Shown here: positions 1 through 8,304 of the stretch, in pieces
Layout of the letters: the number at the start of each line of letters is the position of its first letter
How positions within the stretch are numbered: the first letter of the stretch is position 1
DNA from: JBMNMU01 sp050953505
GTDB lineage: Bacteria > Bacillota > Clostridia > Peptostreptococcales > Anaerovoracaceae
Direction: 5' to 3'
Assembly: GCA_050953505.1 (NCBI GenBank)
Contig: JBMNMU010000001.1
Coordinates: forward strand, 1,488,001 to 1,552,000
Length of the DNA: 64,000 bases
Notes under the pieces: generated by a model
Database searches by the model: none
What the model was told of the DNA's origin: nothing
The model's input: the letters and a program-made list of their open reading frames with translations, nothing else
Position numbers and translations under genes: made by a program

Positions 1-1310
1 CATAGTATGCACAGGGCAATCGTAGCCATCAGCAAAATAATTGTTATAATCTTTCTCTTTTTTGTCATTGGTTGCAACTCATAGGTTTTCCTTCTGCGTA
101 ATCCTAAAAAGAAAAACAGAACCGCCAATAAACAAAAAATAATGGTGACAGACGAGAAAATAATGTCTAAAAGCTGTGTGACACTTATTTTATATGTCTG
201 TGTTAAGTTGCCATCTAATATATCTTTAACTTTTAGTACCAGGTTAATATTAGTGCTTGCCCCGTTGCTCAGTAAGCAGATGGCTATGCCCTTGCTAGGT
301 ATCATGGTCACTTGGGTCGCGAAATTGGGATTGCCCCCAGAGTGCTCAATAATTCTTTGATCTGCGCTTACCGACCAGCCCGCCGCGTAATACATTTCCT
401 CCACAGCAGGAACAGATATGTCCCCTAGATGAGATTTTTCCATAACCGTATGGAATATTTCGGGTATATCCTCCACGATACCCATCTGTATCCCCATCCA
501 ACGGGCCATGTCTTTGGTACAGGAGATGATGTAGCCCGCAGGTTTATTCCCAGCATAATCTGGGGCGTTATATGGGGTTGTCGTAAAGAAGGAAGAACGG
601 TATCCCTGTGCCAACTGTCCGGTAGCTTGAGCATCTTCTTTATAAACATAGGTCTGATGAAGGCCTGACGGCTGAAATACCTGTTCCCTCATAAAGTCTT
701 CATAGCTTTGTCCTGACACAACCTCAATAACCAAACCCAATACGTCATAATTAACAGTTCCATATTCATACTGTTCACCGGGAGAGAATGCCAATTCAGC
801 ATCCACCAGTGCTTCTACAGTCTTTTGCAACATATCCGCCGTATTGCCTTGTGGAATATTTTGAAAATGCCTCCCATTTGTTAAACCGCTGGTATGGTAA
901 AGAAAGTTATTAAGTGTAAGGCTTTGCATATCAACAGGTTTCCCTTGATATTTTAAGGTAAGCCAAGGTAAATATTCTTGGACAGCATCAGTCATTGACA
1001 GCAGCCCTTGCTCCTCCAACAGCAAAATACCCATGCCGGTAAAAGCTTTACTGACCGAGGCCAACTCATATAGTGTGTTTTCACTTGCAAACAACTCCTT
1101 TTCACGGTCTGCATATCCGGAAGAAAAGTAGAACACTTCACCATCAGCCAGTATCGAGATTGACATTCCGGGCACACCTGATATACGACAGGCATCATCC
1201 AACAACCCTTGTATTGCCGCAGACTTCCCATCTGACAGCCCATAGCTTTGTGTTGTGAATCCCGAAAAGAAAATAAGTATCGTTAATACAAAAGCAATCG
1301 TCTTTTTCAT
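1..1310 (-). CDS. Serine hydrolase, beta-lactamase/PBP4* family, partial at left edge
   Basis: The reading frame opens at ATG 1308-1310 after GGAGAG and stays open to base 1, so the C-terminus is missing. It begins with a signal-peptide-like hydrophobic stretch (MKKTIAFVLTILIFF). The serine-hydrolase motif SVSK lies at about residues 85-88 (nucleophile S85, K88). The second motif, normally Y-S/A-N, reads Y183-G-T here, followed by V-N-Y. An H-S-G-G motif near residue 300 stands where KTG is found in class C enzymes. After the catalytic domain there are at least two membrane segments separated by a basic RRRK stretch. The family includes penicillin-binding-protein-like carboxypeptidases, esterases and D-aminopeptidases, and true beta-lactamase activity is not implied. 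The substrate is unknown. Confidence 0.85.
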   Translation of the reverse strand, partial: MKKTIAFVLTILIFFSGFTTQSYGLSDGKSAAIQGLLDDACRISGVPGMSISILADGEVFYFSSGYADREKELFASENTLYELASVSKAFTGMGILLLEEQGLLSMTDAVQEYLPWLTLKYQGKPVDMQSLTLNNFLYHTSGLTNGRHFQNIPQGNTADMLQKTVEALVDAELAFSPGEQYEYGTVNYDVLGLVIEVVSGQSYEDFMREQVFQPSGLHQTYVYKEDAQATGQLAQGYRSSFFTTTPYNAPDYAGNKPAGYIISCTKDMARWMGIQMGIVEDIPEIFHTVMEKSHLGDISVPAVEEMYYAAGWSVSADQRIIEHSGGNPNFATQVTMIPSKGIAICLLSNGASTNINLVLKVKDILDGNLTQTYKISVTQLLDIIFSSVTIIFCLLAVLFFFLGLRRRKTYELQPMTKKRKIITIILLMATIALCIL

Positions 1311-1332
1311 ATACTCTCCATTTAATAGAATT

Positions 1333-1418
1333 ATCTCTCGGTTTCTGGCAGCCACGGCCATTCATCTCTCGGTCGATGGCAGTCTGGCCACGGCCAATCA
1401 TCTCTCGGTCTATGGCAG
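1333..1418. repeat. REP-like units, direct array (two full, one truncated)
   Basis: Two direct copies of a 32-bp unit, at 1351-1382 and 1387-1418, contain the core GCCACGGCCAATCATCTCTC followed by GGTC. A truncated copy lies at 1333-1351. The spacing is about 36 bp. The array ends 5 bp before the stop codon of the carrier gene at 1423. The same unit occurs at 2445, 12559, 22561 and 39390. Confidence 0.9.
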
Positions 1419-1422
1419 GTTT

Positions 1423-2352
1423 TTATAGCTCCACGATGATTGCAAAAATAGGTATTGTCAAAAGAGAAAACACTGTAGAAAGCAGAACACTCTTTGTCGC
1501 AAATGCGGCTTCACCTTTATAACGCTGACTGAATATAGACGCTACCGTAGCTACAGGCATGGCAAAGCTCATAATCAACACCTTTTCTAAGAGAGAAAAA
1601 CCATCTGCCCAAAGCTTTATTACCAGGAGAGTAATAACAGGCACAATTAAAAGTTTAACAAAACATATGGCGTAAACCTGTAGGTCACCTATTATTTCCT
1701 TGAACTTTAAGCCTCCTAATTGGAAGCCAATAACAAACATGGCAAGGGGTGTTGTTGCAGAACCAATCATTTCGATAGAACCACCCAGGAGGCTAGGTAG
1801 CTGAATGTTTAATAAAAATAGCGTTAATCCGATTAATACGCCTACCAACCCTGGATTTAGAAACTGACGGGGATTGAGCTTTAATTTAGCCCCTGCAGAC
1901 AGCTGAATAAGCATTACCCCAACGGTGAAGATAAGTACATCATTAATCAACTCCACGATGGCAGCAAAAAATAGGGCATCTGTTCCATAAAGGGCTTTAA
2001 TGACCGGAATCCCAATAAAGCCTGTATTGCCGAATAGTAGCATAAACAGGGTGAGATACTGCTTTGATTTAGAAAGCTTAATAAGCTTTGAAAACGGAAA
2101 GCTTATTAAAATTAAAATAATAAAGACAATGAGACAAACCAAGAGTATGTATCCACTGTCACGAAGCACCTGGAAGCTAAACTCCATTTGCATGGCATCA
2201 ATAACAAGACACGGCCATGTGAGATTTACTACAATACTATTAATGCCTAAGTTTTGTTCCTCTGTCATAAAATTTGACTTTTTAAAGAAAATTCCTGGAA
2301 CGATTAATATAAAGATCATAATTAATGAGCTTAATATAGGCCATATTAACAT
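1423..2352 (-). CDS. AEC-family transporter (auxin efflux carrier-like)
   Basis: This 309-residue protein is almost entirely hydrophobic, with about ten predicted membrane segments, as expected for the AEC family (usual length 300-320). The central stretch FGNTGFIGIPVIKALYG resembles the conserved N-x-G-x-x-x-P region of the family. A second conserved region near residues 260-270 (SFAMPVATVASIF) is also typical. Bacterial members are proposed to move organic acids such as malate, but the substrate cannot be told from sequence. The start follows GAGGACTAAA-ATG. REP-like repeats lie on both sides, at 1333-1418 and 2445-2513. It appears to be transcribed alone or by read-through from the aro operon on the same strand. 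Confidence 0.88.
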   Translation of the reverse strand: MLIWPILSSLIMIFILIVPGIFFKKSNFMTEEQNLGINSIVVNLTWPCLVIDAMQMEFSFQVLRDSGYILLVCLIVFIILILISFPFSKLIKLSKSKQYLTLFMLLFGNTGFIGIPVIKALYGTDALFFAAIVELINDVLIFTVGVMLIQLSAGAKLKLNPRQFLNPGLVGVLIGLTLFLLNIQLPSLLGGSIEMIGSATTPLAMFVIGFQLGGLKFKEIIGDLQVYAICFVKLLIVPVITLLVIKLWADGFSLLEKVLIMSFAMPVATVASIFSQRYKGEAAFATKSVLLSTVFSLLTIPIFAIIVEL

Positions 2353-2444
2353 TTTAGTCCTCTTTCTGATTTATTACTGCCCTTCCTGATTCTTTTCCGT
2401 TTCCTCATCATTCTATCATTAACGCTGCATCCTTACAATCTAAA

Positions 2445-2513
2445 CTGCCAGAGACCGAGAGATGAATGGCCGTGGCGCGCAGCCACGGCCATTCATCTCT
2501 CGGTCTCCGGCAG
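2445..2513. repeat. REP-like palindrome directly after pheA
   Basis: This is a 69-bp inverted repeat with 32-bp arms and a 5-bp loop (GCGCA). The arms differ at one position (A against C near the outer end). It has the same size and core as the palindrome at 22561-22629. It touches the pheA stop codon at 2514, so the operon transcript would fold it into a very stable hairpin. No long U-tract follows, so it may protect or end the message without being a standard terminator. Confidence 0.92.
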
Positions 2514-3641
2514 TTACTTTTCTTTATAGCAGCCCAGTACTTCTACAAATCCTGTTGAAGCTGCTGCCTGCTTGATCGCCTCTGAAACGGCAGGGTTGCT
2601 GATATTTCCCTCTAGATCCGTAAAGAAGCAATACTGCCCTAGGGACATAGGCCTTGATTCAATCCGAGTCATGTTCACCCCTTGAGCCATAAGAGGAAAT
2701 AATACATCAACCAATGCTCCGCTGTAATGGCCAGTTCTTAGGATAACACTAACAATATTGGAGCTATCGTCATATTCTGGGGTGTCTGCTATAGAAATAA
2801 ATCTTGTTTTATTAGATGACTGACTGCTAATACCCTCAGCAAGAATCTCAAGGTCGTTGACCTCAGCGGCTCTTTTGGATCCAATGGCCGCTAGTCTTTT
2901 TTCACCTTTTTTCGCCACTGTGGCTGCTGCAATAGCTGTGTTACTGCAAGCTGTAAGATCCCAAGCCTTTCCTTTTAAGTAATTGCGACATTGCTTAAAG
3001 CCCTCTTCATGGGAAAGAACTTCTCTAATATCCTCTAGCTTTGCGCCTTTGACTCCTATCAAACAATGGTCCACCTTAACCCAGGTCTGGCCAACGATAT
3101 AGCATCCATATTTTCTTAATAAGTCATAAACCTCTCCAATGGCCCCTGATTGAGAGTTTTCAATGGGAACTACACCATAGGCAGCACTTTTATTCTTAAC
3201 GGCTTCAAACACTCCTTCGAAGCTTTCCAAAGCAATCCTTTCTTTATCCTGAAAAAGGTTTATGGTCGCCCGTTCACCCCAAGCTCCGGGACTTCCTTGA
3301 TAAGCAATTTTAAATTCGCCCTCAAGAGGCTTACGAGGCGTTGGTAGCAATTGAACTTCAGATTTCTCTAAGAGTAGCTGTCTTTGTCTCAGCTTAGAAA
3401 GAGCCATGAGAGATTTCATGAATAAGGTGATTTCTCCCTTCAGCTGGGGATCTCCTAGAGAAACGGCACGCTCTACTACTTGACCTTCACGGCCTTCATC
3501 GGTAAGAGCAAGGTTACCCCTCTTTTTAATCTCAGCTACCTCTTCACTCAACTTCATTCTTTTCTCAAATAATGTGATTAACTGTGCATCCAATTCGTCT
3601 AGCTGTTTTCGTATAACTCCTAATTCTTCTTTATGGCCCAT
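2514..3641 (-). CDS. pheA: Bifunctional chorismate mutase / prephenate dehydratase
   Basis: This 375-residue P-protein makes phenylpyruvate from chorismate through prephenate. Residues 1-85 are an AroQ-type chorismate mutase domain (LDELDAQLITLFEKRMKLSEEV). Residues from about 110 to 290 are the prephenate dehydratase domain, including the catalytic T-R-F motif in SSNKTRFISI. The C-terminal ACT domain carries the phenylalanine-binding ESRP motif (TRIESRPM), which implies feedback inhibition by phenylalanine. It starts at ATG 3641 behind AGGAGGAAATATA. It is the last gene of the aro operon. A gap of about 300 bp with structured-RNA features separates it from aroF, and a REP-like palindrome follows its stop codon without a gap. 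Confidence 0.97.
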   Translation of the reverse strand: MGHKEELGVIRKQLDELDAQLITLFEKRMKLSEEVAEIKKRGNLALTDEGREGQVVERAVSLGDPQLKGEITLFMKSLMALSKLRQRQLLLEKSEVQLLPTPRKPLEGEFKIAYQGSPGAWGERATINLFQDKERIALESFEGVFEAVKNKSAAYGVVPIENSQSGAIGEVYDLLRKYGCYIVGQTWVKVDHCLIGVKGAKLEDIREVLSHEEGFKQCRNYLKGKAWDLTACSNTAIAAATVAKKGEKRLAAIGSKRAAEVNDLEILAEGISSQSSNKTRFISIADTPEYDDSSNIVSVILRTGHYSGALVDVLFPLMAQGVNMTRIESRPMSLGQYCFFTDLEGNISNPAVSEAIKQAAASTGFVEVLGCYKEK

Positions 3642-3711
3642 TATATTTCCTCCTATATTCTTCTTTTATTTAAGAAATTCTTCTGCTTACACCCTACCTA
3701 AATCTGCTCTG

Positions 3712-3930
3712 AGATATTGGATGCGTTTGAACCCGGCTGTCGGAGGGGTTTTGTACTAGCATCCATTGAAATCGAGCAACATATTCAGCTTTTGTCAACC
3801 ACGGTTAAAAGTTGGTTTGTTTAACAGTCTGAACATGGGGAGACGAAACGCTGAGAGTACCAAAACCCCGACCAGCCGGTGAAATTTCGGCCAATGATTC
3901 CGCCTTTTTGTGTGAGCACAAACCCTTCTT
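3712..3930 (-). ncRNA. Structured RNA candidate between aroF and pheA
   Basis: This gene-free stretch is richer in G and C than other gaps and is full of short complementary pairs. On the minus strand a TTTGTG-CTCA-CACAAA hairpin lies at 3907-3922. Next comes a GGCCGA...TCGG element enclosing ACC-GGCT-GGT, near 3863-3890. A TGGATGC/GCATCCA pair at 3718-3724 and 3759-3765 encloses AACCC/GGGTT. The string GGGTTCAAACGC near the 3' end resembles a tRNA-type T-loop. The size of about 215 nt and the T-loop-like 3' part recall the raiA-motif RNA of Clostridia, but I cannot confirm that from memory. It could also be a regulatory element for pheA. The strand is inferred from the T-loop and the operon direction. 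Confidence 0.45.
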
Positions 3931-3937
3931 ATACGCC

Positions 3938-4948
3938 CTACTGCTCACTGATAACGGATCGAATGCCCTTTATTTTTTTCATTAATTGATGGAACACTTC
4001 TGGTGTGACAGACTGTTGCCCGTCGCAAAGAGCACATTCCGGCATGTTGTGCACCTCGATAATCAGCCCGTCTGCTCCAACTGCAACAGCTGCCATGGCC
4101 AATGGCTCCACAAGGTACCAATATCCTGATGCATGAGATGGATCTACAATCACAGGCAAGTGGCTCTTTCGCTTTAGTACGGGTACAGCTGACAAATCCA
4201 AGGTATTTCGTGTGGAGGGTTCGAAGGTTCTGATTCCCCTTTCACAGAGAATGATTTCTGTTGAACCTCCCACCATAATATATTCAGCTGCCATGAGCAA
4301 TTCTTCAATGGTGGAAGATAGGCCCCTCTTCAGAAGAACCGGCTTTTTCAATTCCCCTACCTGTTTCAATAGAGGGAAATTCTGCATATTCCGCGCGCCA
4401 ATTTGTATGACATCCACATCCTCAGCAAACGCATCTAGGTGATCTGGCGACATTATCTCTGTAACAATAGGAAGACCTGTCTTTTGCTTTGCAATCTTCA
4501 GTAGCTCCAATCCATCCAACCCAAGCCCATGGAAGGAATAAGGCGATGTTCTGGGCTTAAATGCGCCCCCTCTTAAGAACTCTGCTCCCGAATGGTGAAT
4601 ATCTCTTGCAATGGAAAGGATTTGCTGCTCACTTTCAACGGAGCAGGGACCTGCAATCACACTAAAATGACCTCCACCAATTTTCCTACCATCAACCTCT
4701 ACCACTGTGTCTTGAGGATGGAATTTACGGCCTACCATTTTATAAGGTTCTTGTACCTTAATGATTGATTGCACGTAATCCAGCCTGGTAAACATATCTT
4801 GAGTCAAAGAAGATGTATCTCCAGCTAAACCAAGCATATTAGTCGATTCACCAAAGATATCAATAACAACAAATCCCATTCCTTGCATTCTGCTTCTCAG
4901 CTCATCAATTTGTTGCTTCTTGGCATCATTATTCAATACGATAATCAT
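3938..4948 (-). CDS. aroF: 3-deoxy-7-phosphoheptulonate synthase (DAHP synthase, type I-beta)
   Basis: This 336-residue enzyme condenses phosphoenolpyruvate and erythrose-4-phosphate in the first shikimate-pathway step. The first 75 or so residues form the ferredoxin-like regulatory domain found in Thermotoga-type enzymes. The TIM-barrel domain follows, with the conserved GPCSVES near residue 100, FRGGAFKPRTSPYSF, and the late metal-site region VIVDPSHASG. Its ATG (4946-4948) overlaps the aroE stop as ATGA, so translation is probably coupled. Feedback control by an aromatic amino acid acting on the N-terminal domain is known for this type, but the ligand here is not evident. Confidence 0.96.
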   Translation of the reverse strand: MIIVLNNDAKKQQIDELRSRMQGMGFVVIDIFGESTNMLGLAGDTSSLTQDMFTRLDYVQSIIKVQEPYKMVGRKFHPQDTVVEVDGRKIGGGHFSVIAGPCSVESEQQILSIARDIHHSGAEFLRGGAFKPRTSPYSFHGLGLDGLELLKIAKQKTGLPIVTEIMSPDHLDAFAEDVDVIQIGARNMQNFPLLKQVGELKKPVLLKRGLSSTIEELLMAAEYIMVGGSTEIILCERGIRTFEPSTRNTLDLSAVPVLKRKSHLPVIVDPSHASGYWYLVEPLAMAAVAVGADGLIIEVHNMPECALCDGQQSVTPEVFHQLMKKIKGIRSVISEQ

Positions 4949-5964
4949 AAGTCTTCCACCCTTTCTTTTGCATCATGCTGTAAATATTCTTTTACTAAGT
5001 CATACATCTTCTGGTAGTCAAATTTTTTATTTATAAAAAGCTCATCTGCTAGAATTCCCTGATTTATGAGCATATCTAAACCGCCCATTGTTCTAAGACC
5101 TCGCGATTCACCTTCCTGTAGCAATGTGGTTTTTTCTGGATTATAGATGAGGTCACACAAGAGAGAGTCCTTATGCAAATTATCCAAGAACCTAAAATCC
5201 TCAAAATCAGAAGAAATCCCTTTCATCCCTAAAGGTGTGGCATTAATGACGATATCTGCTGTAGCTGCATATTTACAAAGTTTCTCCGGTTCCATTCTAT
5301 CAGCTTGCAGGATTGTAGGATTCTCGGCGTCTCGAGATTGGTTATTTGCCTGTTCTATCAGGGCTTCGGCTTTCTCTGGGTTTCTAGCCAGCAGAGTAAC
5401 AGATTTTGCCTTTTCAATCACGGCCTTTAAAGTAAGGGTAGCGGCAACTCCACCAGCTCCAAGTATCAATATATTCGAATCCTTGAAATGATACCCCCGC
5501 GTCTCAAGAGCCAGTGCAAATCCACGTCCATCAGTATTGTATCCCAAAAGCCTGCCTTCCTCGTTGACTACTGTATTCACTGAGTTATATATGCCAGCTT
5601 CATAATCAATTTCATCCAGAAAGGGAATGATATCCACCTTGTGAGGCATGGTAATATTAAAGCCTTTAATTTTTTCCTTCTTCACTTTATAAATCCATTC
5701 TTCAAGGCGCCCCTTCTTTATCAAAACCCGGCTATAATTGAAATGATCGTAAAATTGGCTAAGGACCGGTTTATGAATGACTGGGGATAGGCTGTGCTCA
5801 ATTGGGTCACCTATAACTGCAAATTGATAAACCATGCTTTGATCCATAGTTGTCTTGCGTTGGTCCTGGGCTATCGTTGTTTTGTCTTGGTCCTGGGCGA
5901 TCATTGTCTTGTGCTGTTCCTGGGAAATCTTACTCTTGCCCAAATTTATCTTACTCTTGCTCAC
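4945..5964 (-). CDS. aroE: Shikimate dehydrogenase with repetitive N-terminal extension
   Basis: The enzyme reduces 3-dehydroshikimate with NADPH. Clear motifs are SLSPVIH (shikimate binding), FNITMPHK (catalytic Lys), YNTDGRGF and the Rossmann GAGGVA. The open frame reaches GTG 5974-5976. However, GTG 5962-5964 overlaps the aroC stop (GTGA) behind GGTGGGG, so I chose that start. The family normally begins near MVYQFAVIGDPIEHS, whose ATG is at 5833-5835. The 43 codons before it carry an imperfect threefold repeat of KTxIAQDQ and look non-catalytic. Either the extension is translated through coupling, or a second start at 5835 gives the standard-length protein of about 296 residues. Confidence 0.93.
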   Translation of the reverse strand: MSKSKINLGKSKISQEQHKTMIAQDQDKTTIAQDQRKTTMDQSMVYQFAVIGDPIEHSLSPVIHKPVLSQFYDHFNYSRVLIKKGRLEEWIYKVKKEKIKGFNITMPHKVDIIPFLDEIDYEAGIYNSVNTVVNEEGRLLGYNTDGRGFALALETRGYHFKDSNILILGAGGVAATLTLKAVIEKAKSVTLLARNPEKAEALIEQANNQSRDAENPTILQADRMEPEKLCKYAATADIVINATPLGMKGISSDFEDFRFLDNLHKDSLLCDLIYNPEKTTLLQEGESRGLRTMGGLDMLINQGILADELFINKKFDYQKMYDLVKEYLQHDAKERVEDL

Positions 5965-7046
5965 GACTGTCCCCACCCTTCTCTACAAATCAAATCAAGG
6001 AGACAGAGGGCAAGACCTGCTTCTACTACAGGCACGGCTCTTATAACAATACAAGGATCATGCCTCCCCTGAACACTAATTTCTGAATCGGTCATGGTTT
6101 TTAAGTTCACTGTTTTCTGCCTTATACCGATGGATGCAGTGGGCTTAATCACCACTCGGAAAATCAAAGGCATCCCATTGGTTATTCCCCCATTAATGCC
6201 ACCATTATGATTGGTCAGGGTTACAATTTTATCCTCTTCTATGGCAAAAGGATCATTGGCCTGGCTTCCACGCATACTTGCAAAATCAAAGCCGCTGCCA
6301 AATTCAATCCCTTTCACCGCTGGAATGGAAAACATCATGGAGGAAATTCGGCTTTCTACGGATTCAAAGAAAGGAGAACCAATACCTGGTGAAAGGCCTA
6401 CCGCTGCGCATTCAATGATTCCCCCTACAGAATCCCCCTGTTCCTTAGCTTTAAGGATTGCTTCCTTCATGGGAGTTTCCTTTTCATTGTTTAGAAGAGG
6501 AAAAGCAGATTGAGTCAATGTTTTGAGATCCTTTGCCTCTACCATTCCCTCAAAGCCTCTATCTTTAACACCTGCAATATCCATAATATGTGCGCCTATG
6601 GTAATGCCTTTCTTTCCCAAAAGCTGCTTCGCTATGGCACCAGCAAAGGTGAGTGGTGCTGTAATCCTTCCAGAAAAATGGCCGCCTCCTCTATAGTCAT
6701 TATAGCCTCCATATTTTATATATGCTGTCAAATCAGCATGCCCTGGCCTTGCAAGCTCTTCTTCATAGTCCGTAGATCGGGTATTTTCATTGCTAATAAT
6801 TCCGCAGAGGGGAGCGCCCGTTGTACGCCCTTTCCACATCCCGCTGATAATCTCTACATGATCTGTTTCTTTTCTCGGAGTAGTCAAATCACTGCTACCA
6901 GGTGCCCTTCGCTTCATTTCTAAAGAAATATGATCCATATCAATGATTTCTCCCGGAGGAAGGCCGTCTATAACGATACCGATTCCCTTTCCGTGGGATT
7001 CCCCAAATATAGAAATCTGTATGGCTTTTCCCCAAATATTACTCAT
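5961..7046 (-). CDS. aroC: Chorismate synthase
   Basis: This 361-residue, FMN-dependent enzyme converts 5-enolpyruvylshikimate-3-phosphate to chorismate. Family signatures are GESHGKGIGIVIDGLPPG near the N-terminus, the RPGHADLT region, YRGGGHFSGRITAP, and the late R-H-D-P-C-I-V segment. Length and motifs are complete. It starts at ATG 7044-7046 behind AAGGAGAAAGGACC and overlaps the end of aroA by 8 bp. Its own stop overlaps the aroE GTG. The tight packing indicates one transcript with coupled translation. The reduced flavin is presumably supplied by a separate reductase, since no reductase domain is present. Confidence 0.97.
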   Translation of the reverse strand: MSNIWGKAIQISIFGESHGKGIGIVIDGLPPGEIIDMDHISLEMKRRAPGSSDLTTPRKETDHVEIISGMWKGRTTGAPLCGIISNENTRSTDYEEELARPGHADLTAYIKYGGYNDYRGGGHFSGRITAPLTFAGAIAKQLLGKKGITIGAHIMDIAGVKDRGFEGMVEAKDLKTLTQSAFPLLNNEKETPMKEAILKAKEQGDSVGGIIECAAVGLSPGIGSPFFESVESRISSMMFSIPAVKGIEFGSGFDFASMRGSQANDPFAIEEDKIVTLTNHNGGINGGITNGMPLIFRVVIKPTASIGIRQKTVNLKTMTDSEISVQGRHDPCIVIRAVPVVEAGLALCLLDLICREGWGQS

Positions 7047-8304
7047 GGTCCTTTCTCCTTTCCTCTTTACAAAAATCCTCCCAAAATCCAGGGTAGGATT
7101 TATTTACTGCTGAGGCCCCAGTAAGCTGTACCTCGCCCCTACTCTTAATGGCTGCCAAAGCCACAGACATAGCAATTCTATGATCATTGTGGGAATCTAC
7201 TATTCCCCCCCTTAGTTCTTGAATTCCTTGTATTACTAAATAATCTGGGCCCTCTTCAATTTTTGCGCCCAAGCTGTTCAGCTCTTCTGTAACTGCATGG
7301 AGCCTGTCACTTTCCTTTATTCTCAGCCTTCCTGCATTTATTATCCTACTATTTCCCCTGCAAAAACATAGGAGCACGGCTAATGGAGGTACCAAATCTG
7401 GAATATCATGAACGTCTACTGTAATTGCCTTTAAATCTCCTGGGGTTACTTGGATACCGCCCTCAGAACCTTTTGTTATATTCGCGCCGCAGCTTTTTAA
7501 AATGTCCAGAATCGCCTTGTCTCCCTGCCTAGATTCTTCATTAAGCCCCAGACATTCCACCTCTCTGCCCAATGCCCCAGCAATCAGAAAAAATGCTGCG
7601 TTGGAATAATCCCCTTCCACTGAAAAGTCTTGGGGTCTATATTTTTGTTGCCCGCTAATGGTATATTGTTCATGATTCCCACATTTTACATGAACTCCGA
7701 AGTGCTCCATAACCTGCAACGTTAAATCTACATAGGATTTTGACTCCAAAGCTCCGGATAATATGATACGGCTATCCTCTTTTACTAAAGGCAATGCTAG
7801 AAGCAATCCTGTCACAAATTGAGAGCTTATATCTCCGGGAAGAAAAAAATCTCCTCCCTTTAATGGTCCGCATATGGTTAGGACATCACCTTGCTTATCT
7901 ATAGATACACCTTGCTTGTGTAAGGCTTCAAGATAAGGCCCCAAGGGTCTTTCCATGAGCCTACTGCTTCCTGTAAGGCTTATGGGTGTTGAAAAAATAG
8001 ATGCGATGGCTATAAAAAATCGTAATGTGGATCCAGATTCACCGCAATCAAGAAGTATTTTTTCTCGAGGCAATTTGATGCCACCTTGGATGGTCAGAAC
8101 ATTGTCTTTATACTTATATTCTACACCCAGTGATTCTACACATCTTAGGGTAGCTTGGATATCTTCAGAAAGATTGATGTTTTCAATAATGCTTTCGCCT
8201 TCCGCAAGGGCACTGCAAATAATGGCTCTATGGGCCATGCTTTTTGAAGGCGGAACCTTCACAGCGCCCTTTGGTAGGTGGATAATCGTCTTCAGCTCAT
8301 TCAT
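7039..8304 (-). CDS. aroA: 3-phosphoshikimate 1-carboxyvinyltransferase (EPSP synthase)
   Basis: The enzyme transfers enolpyruvyl from PEP to shikimate-3-phosphate. Visible motifs are VPPSKSMAHRA near the N-terminus, the ESGSTLRFF region, and LRIKESDRLHA, which carries conserved substrate-binding residues. The open frame extends to TTG 8310, but ATG 8302-8304 behind GAGGGGATTTGAAA is the better start and gives about 421 residues. It overlaps the aroB stop by 8 bp. The short GSSR motif around residue 115 (SLTGSSRLMERP) replaces the G-D-x-S-x-R-x-R-P-M region seen in E. coli and fits a class II-like enzyme, which I infer without an alignment. Confidence 0.96.
   Translation of the reverse strand: MNELKTIIHLPKGAVKVPPSKSMAHRAIICSALAEGESIIENINLSEDIQATLRCVESLGVEYKYKDNVLTIQGGIKLPREKILLDCGESGSTLRFFIAIASIFSTPISLTGSSRLMERPLGPYLEALHKQGVSIDKQGDVLTICGPLKGGDFFLPGDISSQFVTGLLLALPLVKEDSRIILSGALESKSYVDLTLQVMEHFGVHVKCGNHEQYTISGQQKYRPQDFSVEGDYSNAAFFLIAGALGREVECLGLNEESRQGDKAILDILKSCGANITKGSEGGIQVTPGDLKAITVDVHDIPDLVPPLAVLLCFCRGNSRIINAGRLRIKESDRLHAVTEELNSLGAKIEEGPDYLVIQGIQELRGGIVDSHNDHRIAMSVALAAIKSRGEVQLTGASAVNKSYPGFWEDFCKEERRKDHE

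Noticed and set aside
3715..3770. tRNA-like gene suggested by GGGTTCAAACGC
   Set aside because: The acceptor and T-stem pairings of a tRNA cannot be formed and there is no anticodon arm. It is treated as part of a larger structured RNA.
5794..6086. Plus-strand frames opposite aroE and aroC
   Set aside because: These are shadows of the aroC-aroE junction and its repeats.
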